NCBI GenBank assembly: GCA_013041835.1
Contig: JABDRH010000313.1
Location: 1-12,594 of the forward strand
Source: Desulfatitalea sp.
GTDB taxonomy: Bacteria > Desulfobacterota > Desulfobacteria > Desulfobacterales > Desulfosarcinaceae
DNA length: 12,594 nt
Reading direction: 5' to 3'
Shown here: in pieces, positions 1-7,178 of the stretch
Position numbering within the stretch: position 1 is the first letter of the stretch
Layout: every line of letters begins with the position of its first letter
Translations under genes and position numbers: made by a program
Notes under the pieces: generated by a model
Databases searched by the model: none
What the model saw: only the letters and a program-made list of their open reading frames with translations
What the model was told of the DNA's origin: nothing

Positions 1-850
1 CATCACCCATTATCAATCGTTGGCGATCTTTGGTGCTGTCACATTTGCGGAAAATTCGCTGTTGTGCGTCAATGACGGAGAACTGTTCTTTTTGCCGGCT
101 GAAATGCAGGGTTTCGTGCGAACCAAGGCATAAATACCCGCCATTGACCAGGCTGTCATAAAAGGTCGTGAATACTTTTTGCTGAAGCGCTTTGCTAAAA
201 TAGATCAACACATTACGGCAAACCACGAGGTGTATATCACTGAATGTACCGTCTCTTGCCAGATCGTGGTGAGAAAAAAAGATATTTCGCTTCAAGCGTT
301 GGTGCAATACGGCGCTATCGTAGTTTGCAGTGTAGTAATCGGCAAAATCGCTTTTACCGTCGGCATTATGATAATTTTCGGTATACAGACGCATTTTCTT
401 CAATGGATAGATGCCGGCCTCGGCCTGTTGCAGTGCTTCGGCGCTGTAATCCGTGGCGTAGATGCGCACCTGGTCGTATAGTCCCATTTCAGAGAGAATG
501 ATGGCCATGGAATAGACCTCTTCCCCAGTGGCGCAGCCGGCATGCCAAATCTTAATAAAGGGCTCTTGCCGCAACAAGGGCAATACTTGTGTTTTTAAAG
601 CAATAAAGCAATCCGGGTCTCTAAACATCTCGGTGACATTGATTGAAAAATCTTTAATCAGTTGGTCCGCAAAATGGATCTGGGACCGTACGTTGTCGCG
701 TAGTTGGGCCACCGATGTGATGCCGGTCAGATGCATCCTGCGTTCAATGCGCCGCCAAGCCGATGGTTTTGAATATTCGCGGAAATCATAACCATACAGC
801 CGAAAAATATCTTCAAACAGATCATGAAGTATGGCTTCAATTTTATTCAT
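1..850 (-). CDS. CheR-type protein-glutamate O-methyltransferase (partial at window edge)
   Basis: Probable SAM-dependent methyltransferase of the CheR family, which esterifies glutamates on chemoreceptors or other signalling proteins in the cytoplasm. Translating the minus strand from 850 gives 283 residues with no stop before the window edge, so the extreme C-terminus is missing. Residues 1-75 form the helical CheR N-domain, with the basic stretch WRRIERRMH at 32-40. The SAM motif GCATGEE is at 105-111, followed by YSMAI where the family usually has PYSLAI. ATDYSAEAL at 132-140 and CRNVLIYF at 211-218 are classic CheR blocks. The start overlaps the 3' end of the upstream kinase gene (stop at 843-845). 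There are two adjacent ATGs (853 and 850) and no clear Shine-Dalgarno, which suggests translational coupling. With no chemoreceptor beside it, its target is unknown. Family call is firm, role is inferred. Confidence 0.93.
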   Translation of the reverse strand, partial: MNKIEAILHDLFEDIFRLYGYDFREYSKPSAWRRIERRMHLTGITSVAQLRDNVRSQIHFADQLIKDFSINVTEMFRDPDCFIALKTQVLPLLRQEPFIKIWHAGCATGEEVYSMAIILSEMGLYDQVRIYATDYSAEALQQAEAGIYPLKKMRLYTENYHNADGKSDFADYYTANYDSAVLHQRLKRNIFFSHHDLARDGTFSDIHLVVCRNVLIYFSKALQQKVFTTFYDSLVNGGYLCLGSHETLHFSRQKEQFSVIDAQQRIFRKCDSTKDRQRLIMGD

Positions 851-2393
851 CATCTCGGCGATACAGCCACACCCTTAACATGGACAACAGTTTGGACGGA
901 TCCACCGGCTTGGCAAGATAATCGCTGGCACCGGCCTGCAAGCACTTGGCGCGATCCCCCTTCATGGCCTTGGCGGTCAGTGCGATGATCGGAAGATCCT
1001 TATGGCCTTGCATTCGGCGGATTTGGCGGATGGCTTCATACCCGTCCATTACCGGCATCATGATATCCATGAGCACCAGATCGATTTCAGGGTGCTTGGA
1101 AAGTTTGTCTATTCCGTTTTGACCGTTATTGCCGATGAGGACATGGATGCCTCTGTCTTGAAGCACTTGAGACAAAGCATACACATTGCGCATGTCATCA
1201 TCGACCAGCAGCACAGTCTTTCCTTTCAGAACGGTCTCAGGATCATGGAGCATCTGAATCATCCGGCGTTTTTCCGGAGGTAATTGACTCTCGACACGAT
1301 GCAGGAACAATGCGGTTTCGTCCATCAACCGTTCGGGTGAACGCGCCCCCTTGATCAGTATGCTGTCAGTAAAACGGGCTAATAAGGCCCGCTCCTGGTC
1401 ATCAATGTCATTTGCCGCGCATACCACCACCGGCGTATGCCTGGCCTTTTCCAACTGCTGTAGCTTTTCTAAAAAGGCATGTCCCGACATATCCGGCAGC
1501 GTCATGTCCAGGACCAGACAGTCAAATGGCTGCTGCTCAAGCAAACCGAGGGCTTCCTCGCCGGTCAACGCAATGGTAATGGTCAGGTCGTTGCCTTCAA
1601 CCACTGTTTTGATGGCTTGTGCGTGTTCATCATCACCGCTGACCACCAACAGCCGTTTTTCACTCTTGTCGATAATCTGCTCGATCTTTTTAAAAACATC
1701 CTTCAAAGCGGCCGGTTCAATTGGTTTACGCAAATACCCCGCCGCCCCTCGGACAAGGGCATCAAATTTCTGATCCGCCGCGGTGATAAAGTGGACCGGG
1801 ATATGACGGGTTTTCATGTTGTCCTTAAGCTGTTCCAAAACCATCCAACCATCCATGCCGGGCAGACCGATATCGAGAATAATGCCGCTGGGCGTATATT
1901 GCTCAGCCAGCGCGACACCAGATTCACCATCCATGGCCACCAAGGATTGATAACCACGCGACTTGGCAAAATCGGATAGAATCTTCACAAATTCTTTGTC
2001 ATCCTCGATGATTAAGATGGACCGACCGCCTGGATTGATTTTGTCGCGGTTATTTTGAGTATCTGCCCATTGCTGTGCCGGTGTGCGCGCTGGCGCCGCA
2101 GATTGTTTTTTCTTGGGGATCTCTTGGGATAAAATTGGCTCAGGGGTGGTTTTGACTTGGATATTGCCGGCATGGGGAATTTCCAGGGGCAAAAAAAGTG
2201 AGAAGGTGCTGCCCTTTCCTTTTGCGCTTTGAAACTGGATCTCGCCACCCAAGAGAAAGGCCAGTTCCCGGGATATGGATAGCCCCAATCCGGTCCCTCC
2301 ATATTTGCGATTGATGCTGCCGTCTTCTTGCTGAAAAGCTCTGAAGATCAACTGCTGCTTTTGGGCGTCAATGCCGATACCCGTATCGGTCAC
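843..2393 (-). CDS. Hybrid histidine kinase, C-terminal part: HATPase G boxes plus three receiver domains (downstream of frameshift)
   Basis: This is the 3' portion of one hybrid sensor kinase, out of frame with its 5' portion at 2474-4987. The GTG at 2393 is an artefact start: the frame is open upstream and joins the 5' part near 2492-2498. Residues 3-8 (DTGIGI) are the G1 box and 33-40 (GTGLGLSI) the G2 box of the HATPase domain. Three receiver domains follow. REC1 (about 124-240) has the acidic pair 131-132, phospho-Asp174 and Lys223. REC2 (about 247-365) has Asp254/255, Asp296 and Lys348. REC3 (about 392-508) has Asp398-400, Asp443, Thr473 and Lys495. All three phospho-acceptors are intact, implying a multistep phosphorelay or several outputs. 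The stop overlaps the start of the CheR gene. As a separate protein it would lack the phosphorylatable His and the N box and could not act as a kinase. Confidence 0.9.
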   Translation of the reverse strand: MTDTGIGIDAQKQQLIFRAFQQEDGSINRKYGGTGLGLSISRELAFLLGGEIQFQSAKGKGSTFSLFLPLEIPHAGNIQVKTTPEPILSQEIPKKKQSAAPARTPAQQWADTQNNRDKINPGGRSILIIEDDKEFVKILSDFAKSRGYQSLVAMDGESGVALAEQYTPSGIILDIGLPGMDGWMVLEQLKDNMKTRHIPVHFITAADQKFDALVRGAAGYLRKPIEPAALKDVFKKIEQIIDKSEKRLLVVSGDDEHAQAIKTVVEGNDLTITIALTGEEALGLLEQQPFDCLVLDMTLPDMSGHAFLEKLQQLEKARHTPVVVCAANDIDDQERALLARFTDSILIKGARSPERLMDETALFLHRVESQLPPEKRRMIQMLHDPETVLKGKTVLLVDDDMRNVYALSQVLQDRGIHVLIGNNGQNGIDKLSKHPEIDLVLMDIMMPVMDGYEAIRQIRRMQGHKDLPIIALTAKAMKGDRAKCLQAGASDYLAKPVDPSKLLSMLRVWLYRRDDE

Positions 2394-2473
2394 TTTAAAA
2401 CAGATCGCGTGTTCATGCGGTTTTTGGCGGTGGGAAAAGGTGATATAGGACGAAACCGGCTCGATGGAGAGGG

Positions 2474-4987
2474 TTACCGAACCGTTTTCGGTAAATTTAA
2501 CGCATTGGACAATAAATTGCTTACAATTTGGTGCAGCTTCTGGGGGTCGGTCACCATGGACCGGGCCGCGTTTTCATAGGATTCGATCTTGAAATCGATC
2601 CCATTCTTTTCCGCGGGCACATCGAATTGTTTGTGCACCTCATCGATGAATTTGTCGATTCTAAGCGTTCGGGCCTCAATCGTCATCTGCCCGGCTTCAA
2701 TCTTGGACAGATCCAAAATTTCATTGATCAAAGTCAAAAGCCCGTGGCCGGCTTCATAGATGGTTTGGGCATACTCTATTTGCTTGGTGGTCAGGTTGCC
2801 AATATTGTTTTCGGCCAACATTTTGGACAAAATCAGCAGGCTGTTCAGTGGCGTGCGCAACTCATGGGACATGTTGGCTAAAAATTCAGACTTGTACCTT
2901 CCGGCAAGAACCAACTCTTCTGCTTTCGACTCGAGGTCGGATTTGATCTTTTCCAACTCTTTGTTCTTTACTTCGCTTTCTTCCTTTTGTGCTTCAAGCT
3001 CAGTAGCACTTTTTTGCAGGCGTGCGTTAAAATCCGAAAGCTCGACCTGTTGACTTTCCAACGCTTCATTTTTTTCTTCCAATATGGTTTGCTGTTTTAC
3101 AAGGCGTTCTTCGGATGCCCGCAACTCTTTGGATTGTTGTTCCAGCAAGGCATTGTTTTCTCGCAGCTCCTCTTCTCGAACCTGCAGCTCCTGAGCCTGT
3201 AATTGGGTTTGGTCGAGCAACGCTTTCTTTTGTTTGCGGCTTTGGGCCACTCGGAAAGCAAGCGCAATGGATTCAGCCGATTGCCCTAAAAAAACGTTGA
3301 TATGAGCCTTGGGTTCGTTCATAAAACCCAGCTCCACCACGCCTTCCACACGGTTTTCGTAGACCAGGGGCACGACCACTATCGATCTGGGAGGTGTTTG
3401 TCCCAGCCCGGAGCTCACGGCCATATAGTCAGGAGGCAAGTCGGAAATTTGAATTGTTTTTCGCTCCAAGGCCGCCTGACCAACCGTATTCTCGCCGAAT
3501 TTAAAAACATTGGAAAAACCTTTGCGTTTGTGAAAGGCGTAACTACCGGTCAATTGCAGGGTCTCTTCCTTCAAGACGGTGTAGGCCGCGCCGACCTGCG
3601 CATTTAAATATTGACATAAAAATGCGATGACATTCTTGCTTAATTCGGCAACGTCCACTTCACCACGCATTTGCTCGTTCAATTCGGCCTGGCCGTTCTT
3701 CGACCAATTTTCTTGATGGGTCTTTTGCATGATATTTTTCAGGCTGACGACCATCTCATTGAAGTTGTCGGCAAGGTCGCCGATTTCATTTCTGGCATGA
3801 ATGGAAATGACTTGCTCAAGATCACCGTCAGCGATTTGCCGCGTGGCTTCAGATAAAAGGAGCAGCGGGCGGAACGTTCGCCTTGTCAACGGAACCGAGA
3901 TCAAAACGATCAATACAATCGTGCCCATCAGTAGCCCGGACATGATTATCCCCAGATTTCGAGCTGAAGCAAAAGCATCGACGGTTTCGATCTCCGCGAT
4001 CACCGCCCAGTGGGTTCCCGCGATGATAAGATTTCGATGCACGCCCAGGACTTCCTGGTTAAAAGGATCAGGATAGATTGACGCATCATGCATTATATCA
4101 GAATCCAAAGGTGTATTTTTCACGTGTTCGTCCAGCCACAGTTGGCTCTGACGGGTTTCAACCTTCGTTTTCAGCAGTGCACCCGATTTGTTTTTTAGCT
4201 TGCTGCGAAGCAGCAGGTCTGAACCGAGCAGGTAGATGCGGCTGGCAATAGAATGCCGAAGGAATTTTTGCTGCATGATCGTATCGGTAAGCTGCGTGCT
4301 GAAATTAAGGATGATCAGTCCAATGGTTTGCCCCTCGTCATCCACCAGGATGTTGATTAAAAAGCCGCACTGCGAATTGTTAAAAGGTGCATAGTGCACA
4401 TAATCGGAAAAGACGGGACGCCCGCTTTCCAGAGATTTGCGAGCCGCATGCGACAGTCGCGTATGTTCGAAATCCGTTGCAAACAAATTGGCACCCAAAT
4501 CCGATTTCCCGGCCACCGTGTAGAGAATATTGCCTTTCAAATCCGTCAGCAGAACATCCAAATAGCTATAGTTAAAGCAAAAGGTTTTCAAATCCGAGGC
4601 ATAACGATCTGCCATCTTGGCCCATTTAAAGCTCTTAACAAAACGAGCTGCATCCAAACCGCTCTCGGCATACCCCGTCGACAGCCTCTGGAGAAAATGG
4701 ACATTGGCTTGCTCTTCGGATTCTTGTTTGAGATCCAGCAACATACGATCGAAACGGTATTGAATCTGTTCCGTGCTGAATTCCGCAGCCGCAACAAGCG
4801 CATCCAGGGCAAGATGCGCCAGGCTCGCCCTGGCATTGCGATAACTGATGATGCTAACCACCATCAGAGGAATGACGGATAGGGCCAACAACCAAAAGAG
4901 GATGGTCCGGCTCAACCCATTGCGTCGTAACCAACGCCAGTCGTGTTTTGAAATGGCTTTACCGGAATTGCCATTTTTTTTACCCAT
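2474..4987 (-). CDS. Hybrid histidine kinase, N-terminal part: TM sensor, HAMP, GAF, coiled coil, HisKA (upstream of frameshift)
   Basis: Membrane sensor kinase, 837 residues before a premature stop. TM1 is about 28-48, a large extracytoplasmic Cache-like sensor is 49-343 (for example VLLTDLKGNILYTVAG at 145-160), and TM2 is about 344-366. HAMP is about 367-420, with the NEIGDLADNFNEMV block. A GAF-like domain spans 445-580. A long Glu/Gln/Leu-rich coiled coil runs 585-695. The HisKA H box is SHELRTPLN with phospho-His708. The ATPase domain begins near 770 and reads to the N box (QIVSNLLSNAL, 820-830), then changes to NLPKTVR and stops, where the family expects KFTENG. That continuation is found in the -1 frame and leads into the 843-2393 part, giving a full protein of about 1,380 residues. 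Start: AAGGAG lies 6 nt before the ATG. The gene is otherwise intact, so the lesion is recent, a sequencing error or recoded. Confidence 0.93.
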   Translation of the reverse strand: MGKKNGNSGKAISKHDWRWLRRNGLSRTILFWLLALSVIPLMVVSIISYRNARASLAHLALDALVAAAEFSTEQIQYRFDRMLLDLKQESEEQANVHFLQRLSTGYAESGLDAARFVKSFKWAKMADRYASDLKTFCFNYSYLDVLLTDLKGNILYTVAGKSDLGANLFATDFEHTRLSHAARKSLESGRPVFSDYVHYAPFNNSQCGFLINILVDDEGQTIGLIILNFSTQLTDTIMQQKFLRHSIASRIYLLGSDLLLRSKLKNKSGALLKTKVETRQSQLWLDEHVKNTPLDSDIMHDASIYPDPFNQEVLGVHRNLIIAGTHWAVIAEIETVDAFASARNLGIIMSGLLMGTIVLIVLISVPLTRRTFRPLLLLSEATRQIADGDLEQVISIHARNEIGDLADNFNEMVVSLKNIMQKTHQENWSKNGQAELNEQMRGEVDVAELSKNVIAFLCQYLNAQVGAAYTVLKEETLQLTGSYAFHKRKGFSNVFKFGENTVGQAALERKTIQISDLPPDYMAVSSGLGQTPPRSIVVVPLVYENRVEGVVELGFMNEPKAHINVFLGQSAESIALAFRVAQSRKQKKALLDQTQLQAQELQVREEELRENNALLEQQSKELRASEERLVKQQTILEEKNEALESQQVELSDFNARLQKSATELEAQKEESEVKNKELEKIKSDLESKAEELVLAGRYKSEFLANMSHELRTPLNSLLILSKMLAENNIGNLTTKQIEYAQTIYEAGHGLLTLINEILDLSKIEAGQMTIEARTLRIDKFIDEVHKQFDVPAEKNGIDFKIESYENAARSMVTDPQKLHQIVSNLLSNALNLPKTVR
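2492..2498 (-). other. Frame junction in the kinase gene: in-phase A_AAT_TTA heptamer
   Basis: On the minus strand the codons TTA AAT TTA contain A_AAT_TTA in the X_XXY_YYZ phase of a -1 slippery heptamer. A -1 slip here continues as ACC GAA AAC GGT, exactly the frame of the downstream ATPase and receiver domains. The zero frame stops at 2474-2476. The expected sequence for the conserved Leu-Lys-Phe-Thr would be TTA AAA TTT ACC, so loss of one A from an A4 run explains the same thing and creates the heptamer as a by-product. A short stem (ACCGAA/TTCGGT) follows with essentially no spacer, and I see no upstream Shine-Dalgarno-like stimulator. Confidence 0.8.
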
Positions 4988-5505
4988 GGGCTACTCCTTG
5001 ATATTTCTATTGGCCCGCGTGGCCGGCGATTATCCTGTTTCGTGTCGCGTCCGGCCAACTGTCGATCTCATTGGACCGGCGTTCGGCCGACGGGGTAAGG
5101 CACCGGCCGGATTTTTCCCGCGGATCAACAAACACTATCGAATCGGCAGGTTGCTTTTATGGTCTTTTTTGAGGTGCCTGACGCAAAGGCGGCGCATGGG
5201 GGGGGTAAATGGATAACGCCAATAAAAACAGCGTCGATCCAATCCAAAGCGGCCGCATGTCATGGCCCAAGCGCCTTCGTGTGACTGTCAATATATTTGT
5301 CTGTTCCAGGGTGCCTGTCTGCCTCCCAAAGTTTGCGGTTATTGGGTTGTTTTTTGGATTTAGCAAAAGAGGTGCCAAAGGGGATGGTTTTTAACTGGCT
5401 GTTTTTATGCTCAATAAAATTTGGACAGGGCTTTCGTGTCAAAAAACCGTTAGCCAAAAGGCAACGATGCTGAAAAACCCCACCGCAGAAGCGCTGTCCT
5501 TCATC
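4988..5505. other. Intergenic region between hydrolase and kinase genes
   Basis: About 518 bp with no gene I can support. It contains GC-rich self-complementary patches (GGCCGG near 5022 and CCGGCC near 5051; CCGGCCGG near 5103) and an A/T-richer stretch near 5340-5430. Since both flanking genes are on the minus strand, it must hold the kinase promoter and the 3' end of the hydrolase transcript. Short open frames, including a minus-strand one at 5157-5378 with a hydrophobic stretch, lack a ribosome-binding site and a recognisable family. Confidence 0.5.
4994..4999 (-). promoter_or_regulatory. Shine-Dalgarno of the hybrid kinase gene
   Basis: The minus strand reads AAGGAG, then a 6-nt spacer, then ATG at 4987. 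This fixes the kinase start. No convincing -35/-10 pair was seen just upstream. Confidence 0.7.
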
Positions 5506-5518
5506 CTATTCGGGGTTT
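5473..5518 (-). terminator. Possible terminator of the hydrolase gene
   Basis: On the minus strand, AAACCCC (5518-5512, in the last codons of the hydrolase) can pair with GGGGTTT (5481-5475), and the run continues as two more T (5474-5473). The 30-nt loop contains its own small GAAG/CTTC hairpin. The 7-bp stem followed by a T-run suits an intrinsic terminator, but the stem is short and the loop long, so the call is weak. Confidence 0.35.
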
Positions 5519-6534
5519 CTTTCGAATTGCTTAATTAACTCAACGGTTAACGCATCATGCAGACCCGGTGGAATATCGTGTCCCATGTTTGCAAACCATT
5601 TTGTTTTTGAATAGGAGAGCACTGAAGCCAATTTCTTGCTGTGGTCGATGGGAATAAAGGGATCCTTTTGTCCATGAATGACCAAAGACGGAATTTCCAA
5701 TTTCCTTAGCTGCGCATAACGAGAACCAGACCGGCGAACGGCTTGATAATGTTGCGCGAAAGCAAGTGGGTTAAATCCATTCCGTTTCCTTAAATTATAT
5801 AACACCTGCTCGGCCGTTCCTTTGACATCAATTCTGTAGTCAGCTTCACCTCGGAGTATCAGCCGGGCGGCGACATGCATTTTGATTATATTTCTTTCTG
5901 TCGGGAACACGCCATATTTGAATCCGATCTTTGCAAGGTCGAATGCAACTTTCTTTGATGCCCCTTTGATCTTTTTGTCTACGACATTTCCCGACGACAT
6001 GATGGATGTCAAGGTCAGCGTTCGTTTCGGAAAGTGAATCGCAAACGCCTGCGCTACCATTCCTCCCATGGAAACACCGACCAAATGGGCTTTGCTTATC
6101 TGCAGCGCATCAAGGATCAGTTTTGCATCCAAAGCCAAATCTGTAAGAGAATATAGGGGATGTTCCAAATCCGGCATCCAGCCAGACATCCCGGTTCCCC
6201 TATAGTCAAATCTTATTACTTGGTATCCCGCCTCGACCAATAAATCGATGAAACCCTGCGGCCAACTCAAGGCATCGTTGGCGATGCCCATAAATAGAAG
6301 GATAGCGCCCCTGGTCGAAGTGTCTTTACATATCGATTCATACCAAACCGTTGTGTTTTCCGGGTAGACGTATCCGGTCTTTCCCTTCAGAAACTCGGGC
6401 AAATCGGATTTCAAAACACCTCCAATTGTTCTGTCACTATCCTCTGGCAACTGTGGCCCCGAAAAGGATATCATCGCGCTGACGATCGTCAAAAAGGCAA
6501 TGGTAGAAATGCCCACAATCTTAAAAGGTTTCAT
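5506..6534 (-). CDS. Alpha/beta-fold hydrolase, secreted or membrane-anchored
   Basis: A 342-residue alpha/beta hydrolase, probably an esterase or lipase-like enzyme; the substrate cannot be told. Residues 4-24 (KIVGISTIAFLTIVSAMISF region) are hydrophobic after a Lys-containing start, an uncleaved anchor or signal peptide, so the catalytic domain likely lies outside the inner membrane. The oxyanion region is near LLFMGIA (79-85). The FDYRGTGMSG block is at 109-118, nucleophile elbow GVSMGG has Ser155, the acid is Asp291 in GQKDPFIP, and the base is His319 in MGHD. The triad is complete and the length normal for the family. No good Shine-Dalgarno precedes the ATG, so the start is chosen for the signal segment. 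It diverges from the biosynthetic operon across a 644-bp spacer. It could be a thioesterase-like partner or editing enzyme of that pathway, but its membrane targeting argues against that. Confidence 0.88.
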   Translation of the reverse strand: MKPFKIVGISTIAFLTIVSAMISFSGPQLPEDSDRTIGGVLKSDLPEFLKGKTGYVYPENTTVWYESICKDTSTRGAILLFMGIANDALSWPQGFIDLLVEAGYQVIRFDYRGTGMSGWMPDLEHPLYSLTDLALDAKLILDALQISKAHLVGVSMGGMVAQAFAIHFPKRTLTLTSIMSSGNVVDKKIKGASKKVAFDLAKIGFKYGVFPTERNIIKMHVAARLILRGEADYRIDVKGTAEQVLYNLRKRNGFNPLAFAQHYQAVRRSGSRYAQLRKLEIPSLVIHGQKDPFIPIDHSKKLASVLSYSKTKWFANMGHDIPPGLHDALTVELIKQFERNPE

Positions 6535-6655
6535 ACAGCGTCACGTTTTTTTTCAAACAGTTATTGGATTGTGTCCATCCACCAAAGGTCGCTTACACTC
6601 AAAATCAAGGCTGCGGCGATGTTGACACCACAGGCCCAACGACAAATATATCGGT

Positions 6656-6686
6656 GCTGCGTCAGGAGATCAAGCTGTAACGCAGC
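6656..6686. repeat. Inverted repeat, candidate operator
   Basis: A perfect 7-bp inverted repeat (GCTGCGT and ACGCAGC) separated by 17 nt in the divergent spacer. It could be an operator or a short RNA hairpin. No regulator gene is in the window, and a 7-bp match can arise by chance. Confidence 0.3.
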
Positions 6687-6973
6687 CCGGTGAGATGGAT
6701 CGGCGCATGAAACTGTGAAGTTATTTATGCGCGAGCCCTTAGTGACCGGTTCCGCAGTTGGGACATTGGCGGATGTCGATGCGCTTAATTACTTCTTTGT
6801 AGAAGGATTGCTATTTCGGTTATTTTTTACAAAGCAGGTGGCTTGTGTCATGAGGCCGGCTGCGATGACCCTGCGACGGTGCCGACCGAATCCCCCCTCC
6901 CTTATCGGTTCTGGTGCGGCGCAGGAATCGGAAAAGGCGGCGCTATTTTTTTATTTTGGTATAGACGAGGGCA

Positions 6974-7002
6974 TTGACATACCGTTGCGGCTTTGGCATA
7001 GT
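6974..7002 (+). promoter_or_regulatory. Sigma70-type promoter for the biosynthetic operon
   Basis: TTGACA at 6974-6979 is a perfect -35 box, followed by a 17-nt spacer and CATAGT at 6997-7002 (4 of 6 against TATAAT). A transcript would begin near 7009 and carry about 170 nt of leader before the first gene at 7179. It is the best promoter match in the spacer and correctly oriented for the four-gene operon. Confidence 0.5.
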
Positions 7003-7178
7003 GATTTATGAAAAAGTTCTTGTGTTTTTAGACGTAACGGCTTCAGAAAAAACTAGGTCCTACATTTAGATCGACGTCGAGGAAAATATAGGTGCCTTTC
7101 CGCCTGTATTCGGCGCATGCCAAAAGCGCAAGGGGACCGCCTTGACGGGCGTTCTTTTCAATTATTGATCTCCTAAAC

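Larger units (their letters stand above)
6535..7178. other. Divergent intergenic region upstream of the biosynthetic operon
   Basis: A 644-bp spacer between the minus-strand hydrolase and the plus-strand operon. It contains a 7-bp inverted repeat (GCTGCGT 6656-6662 / ACGCAGC 6680-6686, 17-nt loop), a weak promoter-like TTGACA at 6622-6627 without a good -10, and a better promoter at 6974-7002. A plus-strand open frame of 98 codons beginning with GTG at 6715 has no ribosome-binding site, family or sensible composition, so I do not call it. The leader from about 7009 to 7178 has small hairpins (for example CGCC/GGCG near 7100 and 7140) but no riboswitch that I recognise. Confidence 0.5.

Noticed and set aside
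1002..4882. Several plus-strand open frames of 60-166 codons opposite the kinase
   Set aside because: They are antisense shadows of a clear multidomain kinase and show no family features of their own.
5140..5215. GACGCAAAGGC followed by a G-run, resembling part of a c-di-GMP-I riboswitch
   Set aside because: The 5' half and the GNRA-type hairpin are missing, and no plus-strand gene lies downstream for it to control.
5157..5378. 73-codon minus-strand frame with a hydrophobic stretch (LWIGSTLFLLALSIY)
   Set aside because: No Shine-Dalgarno at either possible ATG, proline- and arginine-rich tail, no family; could be chance.
6622..6652. Second promoter with perfect TTGACA at 6622
   Set aside because: At 17-nt spacing the -10 is AATATA (3 of 6); a better TATATC needs a 19-nt spacer. 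Too weak to call.
6715..7011. 98-codon plus-strand open frame in the divergent spacer
   Set aside because: GTG start without a ribosome-binding site, no recognisable family, no coherent domain pattern, and the operon promoter lies inside its 3' end.
7008..7031. Seven-codon mini-ORF MKKFLCF right after the promoter, a possible leader peptide
   Set aside because: Starts at the predicted transcription start, has no ribosome-binding site, and no terminator/antiterminator pair follows.
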